Assembly (NCBI GenBank): GCA_903772945.1 | Contig: CAICTM010000139.1 | Span: 44,630-108,629 of the forward strand | DNA length: 64,000 bases | Direction: 5' to 3' | Source of the DNA: Seminavis robusta | Lineage: Eukaryota; Bacillariophyta; Bacillariophyceae; Naviculales; Naviculaceae | Shown: positions 42,172 through 51,601 of the stretch, piece by piece | Numbering within the stretch: the first letter of the stretch is position 1 | Layout of the letters: each line of letters starts with the position of its first letter | The notes under the pieces: model-generated | What the model saw: only the letters and a program-made list of their open reading frames with translations | Database searches by the model: none | Told to the model about the DNA's origin: nothing | Translations under genes and position numbers: made by a program

Positions 42172-42795
42172 TTACATTGGTTGGTTGTTGTTGCCATCAA
42201 TAAACATAGCAAATTGGGGTCGCAGGCCTCCAGAATACTCCAGATCTTCAATACACAAAGTCACAAACTCCTCATTCATCATACTAAAATCCTTAAAGGA
42301 AAATTTGTCTTGGTACCACTGGATGTAATACCCATGCCAAGCAGCCATCACAATCTGCCCTTCATTGGAGGATAAGTCATAGCTCTCACTGATCCTCTCC
42401 TTCACTAACCAATAGATGCACTCCATGAAGATTTCCTTCCTTTCACACGGATCTGGTCCCTCCAACATTTCAAAAAGGGTGGAGAGAACAGCTCTGTACC
42501 ATGGGCGACTCTTCTGAGGTCCCCAATAATACATGTAATCCATGATGTTGGTCATGGCAGGAGGAAGAGGCTTGCATCCTCCTTGCAAGATCATCTCCTC
42601 AAGAATGTGCCCTGTAAATTCGATTGCGCGAGAACAATGTTTTTCGTTGTTGGTGAATCGGCGATCTGCATACTGTCCTTCAAAGATCACATACTTGCAG
42701 GTGAATCCATGCCTTGTGGCCCTCAGCTCATTGAATGGGTATCTGTTTACACTAAGCAGCCACTTGGAGAAGGAAGCAGTTATTGCGATCCTCAT
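42172..42795 (-). CDS. Unknown protein convergent with the transposase-like gene, 207 aa
   Basis: ATG at 42793-42795; the stop lies 55 bp from the end of the transposase-like ORF, tail to tail. The sequence begins MRIAITASFSKWLLSVNRYP and is rich in aromatic residues (MDYMYYWGPQKSRPWYRAVL; WHGYYIQWYQDKF), with no recognised domain. Upstream on the same strand is the S-T-D-A-P minisatellite in another frame, so a missed 5' exon is possible. Its closeness suggests it may be a second gene of the same mobile element. Confidence 0.5.
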   Translation of the reverse strand: MRIAITASFSKWLLSVNRYPFNELRATRHGFTCKYVIFEGQYADRRFTNNEKHCSRAIEFTGHILEEMILQGGCKPLPPAMTNIMDYMYYWGPQKSRPWYRAVLSTLFEMLEGPDPCERKEIFMECIYWLVKERISESYDLSSNEGQIVMAAWHGYYIQWYQDKFSFKDFSMMNEEFVTLCIEDLEYSGGLRPQFAMFIDGNNNQPM

Positions 42796-42799
42796 TGTC

Positions 42800-43095
42800 G
42801 GTAGAGGAAGGGTCGGTAGTCGTATCGGTAGAGGAAGGAGCGTCCGTAGAGGAAGTAGGAGTAGTAGTGGTTGTTGTTGTTGCCAAGAGTCTTGCCCCTA
42901 CCCACGTAGGCGCTGACTTCAAGACAAAATAGACCAGCAAGTTGTTGTTTTAGTAGTAGTAGTAGTTGTTGTTGTTGTTGTATCGGTAGAGGAAGGAGCG
43001 GAGCGTTGGTAGAGGAAGGAGCGGAGCGTCGGTAGAGGAAGGAGCGTCGGCGGTAGAGGAAGGAGCGTCGGTAGAGGAAGGAGCGTCGGTAGTGG
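42800..43095 (-). repeat. Minisatellite, ggtagaggaaggagcgtc units, with (GTT)n and (GTA)n tracts
   Basis: About nine copies of a 15-24-bp unit ggtagaggaaggagcg(gagcg/tc), interrupted at 42868-42965 by trinucleotide runs and unique sequence. On the minus strand one frame reads as repeated S-S-T-D-A-P with a Thr tract, which resembles a secreted linker, but no complete gene can be built around it. Confidence 0.75.
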
Positions 43096-44261
43096 AAGCA
43101 AGGATAGAAGGATTAGTAGCATGCCATTGTCGCCATTGTGGATAGAAACAACAACACCGACACCGAGAACAACAACAGCAGCAGCATTCTTACCTTGTAC
43201 GACCTTGAATTATGGCTGGGAGGGTGTGGTGCGAGCGAAGGATTGGGAAAAAGTATCCGTTGATGAGATTTGAATTCTGTGATTCAACCGTACTTCCTGA
43301 CGTATTTTCTTGTTCTTCGGATGTCTTAGGGGAGAAGAGTTATGGGAGTGTTGGAGTCATTGCCGTTTCCCCTCTCTCAACGATATTTACATGCTCTCAC
43401 AATGACTCGATCTTTGCCCTGCAGGCTCTCAAACGGGAATCAGGAATCCAAAGGTTAACCCTCTCCCTCTTCTTCTTCTTTTTCCCTCCCCCGCGCTCAT
43501 GCCTAACCCCCCCATAAAGTCTCAATGAGGCGAACAGTCGGAAAGGGCGATTTGAGGTAATGTTTACATAGCAGCTTGAAAGAAGCTCGAAAGCCGCTCT
43601 GTGCAAGCTTCTTCAGGATTTCCTAAGAAGCTGCTCCAGTTTGCCGTGGGCTCGAGCCAACGTTTACATAGCAGCTTGAAAGAAACTCGAAAGCCGCTCT
43701 GTGCAAGCTTCTTCAGGACGATTTCCTAATAAGCTGCTCCAGTTTGCCGTGGGCTCGAGCGAAGATAACCTAGCAATCAAATGGAAAACTTGCATTGAAC
43801 TAGACTAGTAGCTTGCATGCTGGGCAGAATTCATACCCAAACTCACACACCAGTCCAGCTAACTGGCTCAAGAGTCGCCAGCACTGTTTTCGTACTTCAT
43901 ATTTTCGTCGTCAAAAACAAGCCATGTGCTTGTCCCAAACGCACTACCAGTACTAAGGAGCAACGATTGATTCAGGCTTCCTCGGCATCATGAATGGAAG
44001 CCTCTCGCTCTTCAGATAGTTACTCCTCGCGCAGCCCCGTTGCCCCGTTTCTCAATCGTTGTGATTCTGACTTTTGGTTTCATGTAGGCACCATCACCGC
44101 AACTATTGATTGCGGAGTCTAGCTAGCAAAGTATAAAAAAGTTGGCTTCATCTCCGTAATTCGGAACAAGCACAAGTATTGCCCTGTTGCTTTGTTGTGT
44201 TAGCAAGTAATCCAAAAAACGTTGGAACTCCACCGTGTGCGGCAGCTGCAATGTCGCTAGC
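43096..44261. other. Intergenic
   Basis: No gene supported. It holds a C/T tract near 43465, a 100-bp tandem duplication (43562-43764) and unremarkable sequence up to the small membrane protein gene. Confidence 0.45.
43562..43764. repeat. Tandem duplication of a 100-bp unit
   Basis: Unit 1, 43562-43661, and unit 2, 43662-43764, differ by a few substitutions and a 3-nt insertion (aggacgattt against aggattt). Each unit contains inverted short words (tagcagctt..aagctgct; gaagctcg..gcttcttc) and so could fold into a stem. Confidence 0.85.
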
Positions 44262-44714
44262 TTAGGCACTTGTACTGTTCACAATGACAATAATAAGAAC
44301 AACGAGACCAATAACCGGGGAAGGAAGACTCAATAGAAATGCCTTGTAGTTGTCCTGCTCTTGCTTGTATTGCCGCCATTGGACGATTGAAGCCCAGATC
44401 AGTAGTGCAGGTACTCCCAACAGGAATATATAAAATAGAAATCTGGATGTTCCGGTTGTTGGGTTATCCGCAAACAGGAGGCCTGCCATGGAGAGGACGA
44501 GCAAGGCAAGACAGGAAAGGAGACCCGTTGTGGCTGTCGACACACACAGCCAAAGAAAAAGCCATGGTCCCTGGTGGAACACTTGTGTGATGCCCCCATC
44601 ATCCCCTTGATGCGACTGCAATAGAAGCGTCGAGGGATTGGCGACTCCTGATGAACCTGCAGTGTCGGCAGCGCTTTCCGGTCTTGTGTCGGAATGTAGT
44701 TGGTAGCTTGTCAT
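44262..44714 (-). CDS. Small membrane protein, 150 aa, unknown
   Basis: First ATG is at 44712-44714 (MTSYQLHSDTRPESAA). After about 55 polar residues there are three hydrophobic segments: WLFLWLCVSTATTGLLSCLA continuing to LLVLSMAGLLF, FLFYIFLLGVPALLIWASIV, and IGLVVLIIVIVNS at the very end. A charged loop (QWRQYKQEQDNYK) separates the last two. No family is recognised. A 5' exon upstream is possible. Confidence 0.5.
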   Translation of the reverse strand: MTSYQLHSDTRPESAADTAGSSGVANPSTLLLQSHQGDDGGITQVFHQGPWLFLWLCVSTATTGLLSCLALLVLSMAGLLFADNPTTGTSRFLFYIFLLGVPALLIWASIVQWRQYKQEQDNYKAFLLSLPSPVIGLVVLIIVIVNSTSA

Positions 44715-46087
44715 ATCTGACCTCTGAAGACTTCCAATCTTGAAACGATTGGGTCTGCTCTTTCTCTTCAATCGGTGCTGCTGCTGATGAACTCAGTCAA
44801 TCTCACTTTTCTCTTGTTGCTTGCTTCGTCTGGACCTTACCGAAACAGCGAAAGTCCGTTGAACCAGAAATAGATCAGCAGCACACCAGCAGGGCCTCTG
44901 CAATGTTTGTATGGAGAAGTTGCCAGGGTGAGGTACGTACCGTACATGTATGGTTTCAGAGTGTTCAACGTCAACTCGGCGAGCGGTTTGCTCGCTGCGG
45001 CTAGCGGCTGTTGCAAGTTCACAAAAAGGGTTAGCGTTGTCCCAGTCGTGGATACAAAAATATCAAGCGGAACTACTACATGTACTAATAGAAAAACTAG
45101 CTAGCTAGCTAGCTAGTAGTAACACGGCTGTAATTGATGAACGGGGGCTTTGAGTAGGTAGATTATCTACGGAAGAGAATGAATCCAGTTTACAAGCTCT
45201 AGCTAGCTAGGGTTGCAGCATCCAAGCCAATCCATGAATGTCATTTCATCGGGGACAAGACAGGCAGGGCCAGTTGGATTGGATTGTAGGGTACATGCAG
45301 ATTGGCACCAGGCGGGAAGATGGCCATGCCCATGGCCGAGTTTTCCGTGCCAAGTGCTTTTTTTGGAGGTGGCCATGCGAGATAATACATCTTGCTGCTG
45401 GAGCCCTCAGCTAACAGGCTTGGTTTTTGATTGGTTGAGCTTCCAAAGCTAGCTAGGACTGGAGCTGAGTTCCGTTTCATGTTCAACACTGCAGATTGAA
45501 TTGAATCTGCAGTAACAGCACTGGTACGAAAATCAATCCAAACGCAAATTGAAAGAGCCACATCCAACTAACTCAACCGGAAAAACAAGTCCACCGCAAC
45601 ACCCATTCAAACCATCAACCCCGACACAGGAATCACCTTTCATAGGATGATAGGCGATTAGTAGCAAATTAATTAATTGGTGAAGAAACGAATTCTCATT
45701 CACTGCAAGTTGTAGTTCCTGACTCAGCTCGTAGCTAGTTAGGCTAGCTAACTATTTGTTCTGTACAGTTTTTTTGGTGAGTGAGGATCCCTTTGCCAAT
45801 TCGCCGCAGAGGGTGGAGCGGAAACCAGCCGAAGATTGCCTGCAAAAAAGAGGGCAGGATTTTGGTTATAGAAAAGATGTTTTACGCTACGGTGCATTGC
45901 CCATACTGTACCAAGGATATACATGCGCAGAGATGCGGTACTGGTACGAATGCAGTAGCTACTCTAGCTAGAGTTGAGTGATTTCGTCATTCGTTGCAGC
46001 TCGAACTTGACCTAGTCTTTCTCTTAAAGTTTAGTAGTGAGTAGTTATTAGTTGCTGCTGACTTATTTTCTGTTTGTTTGTTTGTTT
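44715..46087. other. Intergenic, palindrome-rich
   Basis: No supported gene over 1.4 kb. It contains acgtaccgtacatg near 44936, a (GCTA)n palindrome at 45099-45119, attaattaattgg near 45671 and several ctagctag words. Short open frames have no coding character. Confidence 0.45.
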
Positions 46088-47071
46088 CTAGTACTTGGAA
46101 GCCGCCGCCGATTGTGCCAATCGTTGCTGTCGATTGTATTCCGTTTCCTTTCCCTGAAACTTTGGATCGGTGATCATGTATTGCACGGGTCCAATGGCGG
46201 AAATGAGTGCCTGCAGATTGGTATAGTTTGGATATTTGGCCTTCCACTGGTGCAAATGGGGATCGTCGTGGTTGTTGTTACTGTCGTCATCGGACTCACG
46301 GGTAGAGCAAGCCGGAAAGGGCTCTAATTTTTGTCGCATGGCATCGTTGTGTCCTAGATCGGCATCGTGAATGCGTCGTTTGGGCATCATCATTTTCTGA
46401 TGACTGCCATGGCCTCCCTTGAGTGTCAATTCGGCGGTATCGGGGTACGTCACGAGAATATTGGGTTGTTGAAAGTAGGGATGATCTCCCACCATAGCGG
46501 TACCACAACATGCGGCAATGACGCGTTGGGTATTGTATCCCTTATTGGGCGCAATCAAATAGACTTCCAAGTGTTCTCCGCCTTGTTCGATTTGCAGACA
46601 ATTGCGAAAGTAAATCAAATCGACGGCAGGATCCGAAAATCTAGGACCGCCGCGTTCTCGTTGACACCACTGCAATGCCAAGCGACAATCCACACAACAA
46701 CATTCCAATCGATTCACGGGAGGACCGGCAATCGAAAGAATCACATTGCCACACGTGCATTCCAATTCCGCCGTGGGAGGACCGCGGCGTGCGGCGGCTT
46801 TTCCCGTCGCTTTGCTAGTACTACTGACTGGAGCTTCCACAGGCGCTGGTTTGCTGGCGGGAATTGCTTTGGGACGAGCTGCTTCGAAACGTTTGGAGGA
46901 TGCCACAGGAGCTGTTTTGGTCGTCGTAGTACTAGTAGTAGCAGGCTTTGGGGAGCTCAATTTCGAGGGTTGGGAAACACCAGGCAAATCAATCACATTG
47001 AAACGAGCCGTCTTGTTCACATAACAACTGCTTCCAGGAACAACTGGGTGAGGACTATTATCCTTCGCCAT
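46088..47071 (-). CDS. GFA / CENP-V-like zinc-binding protein, 327 aa
   Basis: Starts at ATG 47069-47071. Residues 1-100 are a basic, P/A/T-rich linker. The GFA (glutathione-dependent formaldehyde-activating)/CENP-V fold follows: ELECTCGNVILSIAG (C105, C107), RLECCCVDCRLALQWC (C124-C129) and IAACCGTAMVG, which together supply the usual two zinc sites (CxC, CxxC and CCGT). After GDHPYFQQPNILVTY, a family-typical end of the domain, comes a His/Asp-rich tail. Despite the name, most members have no proven glutathione or formaldehyde activity, so enzymatic function is uncertain. No organelle signal is evident. Confidence 0.8.
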   Translation of the reverse strand: MAKDNSPHPVVPGSSCYVNKTARFNVIDLPGVSQPSKLSSPKPATTSTTTTKTAPVASSKRFEAARPKAIPASKPAPVEAPVSSTSKATGKAAARRGPPTAELECTCGNVILSIAGPPVNRLECCCVDCRLALQWCQRERGGPRFSDPAVDLIYFRNCLQIEQGGEHLEVYLIAPNKGYNTQRVIAACCGTAMVGDHPYFQQPNILVTYPDTAELTLKGGHGSHQKMMMPKRRIHDADLGHNDAMRQKLEPFPACSTRESDDDSNNNHDDPHLHQWKAKYPNYTNLQALISAIGPVQYMITDPKFQGKETEYNRQQRLAQSAAASKY

Positions 47072-47573
47072 CTTGGTTGACACGGTAATTCAATTCTTAG
47101 ATCAGCAGTAAAGTGTTTGATTGCTTGATGTTGTGAGCAAAAGATTGCGGAAGATCGGAAGGATTGGCAATTGGCATCTCGAAGGTCATTTGTGTCCTGG
47201 TTAGTAGCCAGTAGAGCTGTCTATACCGGTAGTCATCCAACTCGAGGCGTTGCTTGTCGTTGTTGTGGCTGTGCGCATACCGGTACTAGTACAGTGTAGT
47301 CTACCGGTACTACGGTACACTACTACAGTGTAGCTAGTCTAGACTGCCGCAATATGCAATTTACAGCGTGAAGGCGGGTATGATCGATAGACTGACAATG
47401 ACAACCCTCACCTTAAGCAAAACAAAACACCTTGTGAAGAAACGACAGACGCTGTTGTTGCGACAATGATGGGTGGATGAGCTGGTCGCTGGAAGGTCAC
47501 GGTTGGGGGGGGTTGGTTCTGGTTTCTTCTGCTTCATAAAAAATAAATAGCTGTCTGATACTGTCCGTGGACC
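47072..47573. other. Divergent promoter region
   Basis: Between the GFA-like gene (minus) and the CRAL-TRIO-like gene (plus). It contains a cluster of palindromic accggtactagtacagtgtag / ctaccggtactacggtacac sequence at 47274-47330. If these motifs are regulatory, this is a good place to test it. Confidence 0.45.
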
Positions 47574-48548
47574 ATGGAGAACGACAATCGAGCAGAGGTA
47601 CCGGTACCTCTGGTAGTTGCAGCCCAAGAAGACGGGGATGACGACCGCCCTGCTGCTGCTGCTGCGGATGGACCACCGCGCAACCCCATGGGTCCCCACG
47701 GCGTTGGGCGCATGGAGTTGTCGTCGGAGAGTCGAGAATTCTCACAAGCCTGGAATCTCGTGAACGCCCTACTAGTAGAAACCGAACCGAAACAGACGCC
47801 ACTCAAGAGTGATTTCGAATACGTCCAATTTGCCATTGCGGAACCGACGGATGTAGAAGCCGCTCTGGAACGAATCAGTATGCTGCAACACTTTCGAAGC
47901 GAACACCGCATTCAGGACACGGTACATGATGGTGTTATGGCGGTCTTGGAGGCCATGACTCTGTTTCCTGGATTCTTGCTCTCCCTCTCGTTCACCAGCA
48001 CGGACACTGCGGGAGAGCACTACACCCTTGCCATGGACAGCGCCAAGTTGAATGCTAGACTCTTGGCTCGACCGGATGGACACCCCAAGGCCGCACTAGC
48101 GAAAGCCATGTATTACATCTTGCAAGCTGCCAATCCAGATTTGGAAGCCATGCGACAGGGACTTTTGTGTTTTATCGAATGTAATGGATTCGATTGGAAA
48201 AAACACTTGACCGTAGCCCTCTTCCAAGAAACACACAACGATATTGTCTTGTTTTATCCCACACGCTGGTATCAGGCCAATCATTTTCACACTGGGTTTT
48301 TCTACAACATGGTCATGGCCATGGGACGACCCTTTCTCTCAGAGCAACTACGTCAAAAAATACGCATGGGATGTGTATCGCCTGCTGGTCGATTAAACAG
48401 AATCTATTTGCAGCCCAATCTGCACACTGCAAATGAGAGGTTCCTTGGCAGACTCAACGATGCACTGCACCGAAGGTATGCCAATGAGGTTTCCTTTGTT
48501 CTACGACCGCCCGACTCATCAAACGACGACGGCAATGGAGACGATTGA
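47574..48548 (+). CDS. CRAL-TRIO (Sec14)-like protein, 324 aa
   Basis: ATG 47574. After an acidic, Pro/Ala-rich N-terminus (about 45 residues), the sequence has the layout of a diatom protein family that I place tentatively with CRAL-TRIO lipid-binding domains. The landmarks are MTLFPGFLLSLSFTSTD, YTLAMDSAKLNARLLA, ALAKAMYYILQAANPDLEAM, GLLCFIECNGFDWKKH, YPTRWYQANHFHTGFFYNMV and GRLNRIYLQPNLHTANERFL. The central strand-loop pair (FIECNGFDW then LFYPTR) corresponds to the Sec14 core strand and floor. There is no membrane segment or signal peptide. The ligand is unknown. A 20-bp perfect palindrome lies in codons 7-13. Confidence 0.6.
   Translation: MENDNRAEVPVPLVVAAQEDGDDDRPAAAAADGPPRNPMGPHGVGRMELSSESREFSQAWNLVNALLVETEPKQTPLKSDFEYVQFAIAEPTDVEAALERISMLQHFRSEHRIQDTVHDGVMAVLEAMTLFPGFLLSLSFTSTDTAGEHYTLAMDSAKLNARLLARPDGHPKAALAKAMYYILQAANPDLEAMRQGLLCFIECNGFDWKKHLTVALFQETHNDIVLFYPTRWYQANHFHTGFFYNMVMAMGRPFLSEQLRQKIRMGCVSPAGRLNRIYLQPNLHTANERFLGRLNDALHRRYANEVSFVLRPPDSSNDDGNGDD
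47593..47612. repeat. 20-bp perfect palindrome inside a coding start
   Basis: CAGAGGTACCGGTACCTCTG, centred on TACCGGTA, lies about 20 nt after the ATG of the CRAL-TRIO-like gene. It belongs to the same palindrome class as the intergenic copies in this window. Confidence 0.9.
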
Positions 48549-49491
48549 TTGATTGATTGATCAGCAGCCCTAGCACGCGTCATGGCCATAAGGAGCGCCG
48601 AATCATGATTCATTCCACATGTCGACAATATCGCAAGCTGATCTATGCAAGATCATGCTAGGATTTTCTATCCTTCCAGCAACTGATGCTTGGAGGGATT
48701 GAGCTACAAATCTGGGAAGGAGATTTGAATTGACCTCAAGGGGGAAGGCACCGCTACGGTACCTCTAGCTACGGTATGATCATTCTCGCTCGACAAGCAT
48801 TAAAAAACAAGTGGTTCTTCTACCTTAGCTATCATGTTTGATCATTCACTCAATCCAATCCGGGGATGAAACCCCTTCGAATGCTTCACTTTTCCTCGTG
48901 CTGAGAGTCTGACCGATTGGAGTCAATCACAAGATTCTTTGCCTAGAAAATGAACAAAAAACTTCTCAGTCTTGGTTCGCGAAGGATAACACCTACGCTA
49001 TCGCTTCGTCGAGGAAAGCAGCTACTAGTACCTGGTACTAGCTGGAGAGGAAAGCTGCTCACCCCGAACGGTATGTCACACCCAGACTACTTGTGTTTCA
49101 AGGTAAAAAGGTAAATACAAACTAGATTACTCTCTACTAGTGTACAACCTCGAATGAATGCATCTGAGTGGCTACACCACCAGCAACGAAAGGGCCCTTC
49201 TTTACGTTTTGCTCTCTTTCCGTTCCAGTTGTGCTTGTTTGTACCATTGTTATGTAATGGTACAGCATGCCAGATCGTCGTGCCTCCATTCGAGTAAGTT
49301 TAGTTTCGTCAACTCGCCTTGGATCCATCCTCCCGTGGTAGCATTGGCTTCTTTTATTTCGCCCGTTTGCTAACCACGGTCTGCCTCTTTGGATCGATTC
49401 GATTCACTGCTCTGCACAGTAGCATTTCGATTCACTGCTCTGCACAGTAGCATTGGCTTCTTTTGCTTCGCTCGTTTGCAAACTACTACGT
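48549..49491. other. Intergenic with short duplications
   Basis: No gene. It begins with a gatt run (48543-48561). Around 49338-49480, gtagcattggcttctttt occurs twice and a 28-bp unit (cgattcactgctctgcacag plus tagcattt) occurs in tandem at 49400-49455. Confidence 0.5.
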
Positions 49492-50922
49492 TCACTGCTG
49501 CTGCTCCGCGCAACACCACTGTGTGGGTTGTACTCGCAACCAGTAATAGAGTGTGGCCAAATCTTCCGTCTCGCTGTACTGATAATGCCTTCGACTCTTA
49601 CAAGTGGCAGCGGTAATCAATGCCTGTTTCCATTCTCGTTCGGTGGAACTCCCTCTCATGAGATGCGATCGTTCCTTGCGATTGAGTTGTGTGTAGAATT
49701 CGAGTTCCGGCGTGGCAATGCGGAGCGGAAGCTCTTCTTCGTGATTATCATCGCGGTAGAGTTCAAAATCCTGCAGGGTAAAATTGTCTTGCTCCAGCAC
49801 GGGTGTCAACAATTCCGGAATGGATCGGGTCGCCTGGGCGTGCTCTGTCATGGATGTGGCAAAGATACCAGGGGCGGTGTTGGTCTTGCTTTCGATTCCT
49901 TCGTCGCGCAACGAATGTGTGTCATCGTTATTGTTACTTTGTTGTTGTTTGTTGTTGTTGTTGGATGATAGGATCAATGTCAATGCCTTGAGTGTTTGAT
50001 TTCGTTTCAACCCTTGTGTGAGAGTGACCATGTCATTGTCTTTGGTCTCACTGGGCAAGTTGGACAGTTCCAGCTTTTGCAGAGAAGAAGTGTTGTCCAA
50101 CAATACTTGTTTGATCTGCTTTAAGTTTGTCATGTTGTGACAATCCATGCTGAGACTGTTTAGTTTGGTACTGGTAGTGACCGCCTTCCAAAAGTCTAGT
50201 GATGTGGGATAGAACGGCAGCGCCAGTGACTGGAGTCGTTCCTGTTGAATCAACTTGGTGACAGTGGCTTCCATGACATGCTGTTGATTCGGTGCTTCTT
50301 CTTGACTGAGCATAAACACATTGAGTGTGAGATGCTCCAAGTTTGGCAAGGACTGTTCCAACACTTTGAGAATATCTTGTAGTAATTCCATTGTCATGCG
50401 CGTGGATTCAATGGTGAGTGTCTCTAGATTTTGCAATTTGGACAGCGCATTCCGGATCATACGACTGTTGTTGTTGTTGCTATTGGCGACCAATGGTTGA
50501 ATATCGAGATTCTCCATTTGCACGTGAGTAATCCATTCCTGTTGTAAATGACTCAGGACAAAGGAGAGTTCATTCTCGTAGACGCGTCGTGGCGCACGAG
50601 GTTTGCTGCCCGCTAGTGCTATTTCCAAACAACCCCGACGCAATACGCGTCGCATCATGCGCTTGTGATGTTTCGATGGAAAATCCGTCATGCAATTCAG
50701 AAATTTACCACCCATTTGTAGTCGACGGGGAATCATCGAGGCTTGCTTCTTTTTCAAGGCGCGAGAGACATCCGCATACGAGTTCAAACACAGAGTGCCA
50801 AATACATAGTCCGGTTTCGGTGTTGTCGTCGCATGGTTCTTGCTGTTGTGAGACGGCGTAGACGAAAAGAAGAGCCGACGCTCCTTGCCTTCACTGTGAT
50901 GTTGCGTTTGAATGTTGCCCAT
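49492..50922 (-). CDS. Diatom-type LRR protein, 476 aa
   Basis: ATG 50920-50922. The N-terminal MGNIQTQHHSEG could be myristoylated (Gly2), though the Ser/Thr preferred at position 6 is Thr only. LRR strands include LQNLETLTIES, LPNLEHLTLNV, LNSLSMDCHN, LQKLELSNLP, LKALTLILS and LQDFELYRD, at about residues 165-390, with irregular spacing. The end (EFYTQLNRKERSHLM then DLATLYYWLRVQPTQWC) matches in pattern the end of the gene at 3565-5397, so both belong to one family. A polybasic RRVLRRG stretch lies near residue 90. Function is unknown; protein binding is likely. Confidence 0.75.
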   Translation of the reverse strand: MGNIQTQHHSEGKERRLFFSSTPSHNSKNHATTTPKPDYVFGTLCLNSYADVSRALKKKQASMIPRRLQMGGKFLNCMTDFPSKHHKRMMRRVLRRGCLEIALAGSKPRAPRRVYENELSFVLSHLQQEWITHVQMENLDIQPLVANSNNNNSRMIRNALSKLQNLETLTIESTRMTMELLQDILKVLEQSLPNLEHLTLNVFMLSQEEAPNQQHVMEATVTKLIQQERLQSLALPFYPTSLDFWKAVTTSTKLNSLSMDCHNMTNLKQIKQVLLDNTSSLQKLELSNLPSETKDNDMVTLTQGLKRNQTLKALTLILSSNNNNKQQQSNNNDDTHSLRDEGIESKTNTAPGIFATSMTEHAQATRSIPELLTPVLEQDNFTLQDFELYRDDNHEEELPLRIATPELEFYTQLNRKERSHLMRGSSTEREWKQALITAATCKSRRHYQYSETEDLATLYYWLRVQPTQWCCAEQQQ

Positions 50923-50944
50923 CTCTCTCTCTCTCTCTCTCTCT
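50923..50944. repeat. (CT)n microsatellite directly before an ATG
   Basis: About 11 ct dinucleotides abut the LRR gene start; on the coding strand this is a GA-repeat in the 5' UTR immediately upstream of ATG. Confidence 0.9.
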
Positions 50945-51601
50945 ATCTTGTCGTTCTCTTGTTGTTCTTTTGTCTTTGGCCTCTTGTCTTTTTGTTGTTC
51001 TTGATGGAACGGATCGAAATGCAGTTATGGCCAAGAAGGGTTTCCTTGAGGCTTCGCGTTGTTTTGGATGCTTGGTTGGTTGAGGCGGAGGCTGTGGCGC
51101 AGGGGTTTCTCACCCCGGTCTTTCCAGCAGCTGGCCCACCGGATCCATTCAAGTCTCTTCCGCGCCATGGTCGAGAAGTTGAGAAGCAGAGAACATCACA
51201 TCTGGAACGCGGAGAACAACAGACCCAAAAGCAAGCTTTAGCCCGATAGTTGAGGTAATAATAAGGTTAAAGATGTAAATGACTACTGGTATTTGTATTC
51301 CAAATAGAGCTTACCGCATCCACCTCGAACCAGAGGACGGCTGGCTCTGTCCCAGTTGTCCAGTCTCAGTCTTCTCATTGGAAAGGTGTCAACGAAGACA
51401 GCTGTTGCGCTTTCGGGAGAAAAAGAAGGGAAGCGATGACGTCGAGCTTTCCAAGGATCTTTCCTTCTCTTGATCAAAGCGAGCAGCACAGGTGATCCAC
51501 CCAAAGCCGTTGGCTCACCAAGGCATCGTTTGCGTCCATTCTCCACTCTGGGAACCATACGTAGTGTTTTTGTCTCAAAGTACATCTATGCATTGCCGAT
51601 C
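50945..51601. other. Divergent promoter region
   Basis: Between the LRR gene and the ankyrin-like gene. The frame of the latter is open from about 51470 with an earlier in-frame ATG at 51470, so the N-terminus could be 44 residues longer. No other gene is supported. Confidence 0.4.

Noticed and set aside
42800-43095. CRISPR-like array
   Set aside because: Units are contiguous short minisatellite copies with no unique spacers, in a eukaryotic genome.
42919-43122. Leu/Pro-rich minus-strand open frame as a signal-peptide protein
   Set aside because: Its hydrophobic start is just a frame of the minisatellite (LLPLPT repeats) and it lacks any following domain.
46367-47080. 237-codon plus-strand open frame
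   Set aside because: Antisense to the GFA/CENP-V-like gene with its conserved Cys motifs; a shadow frame.
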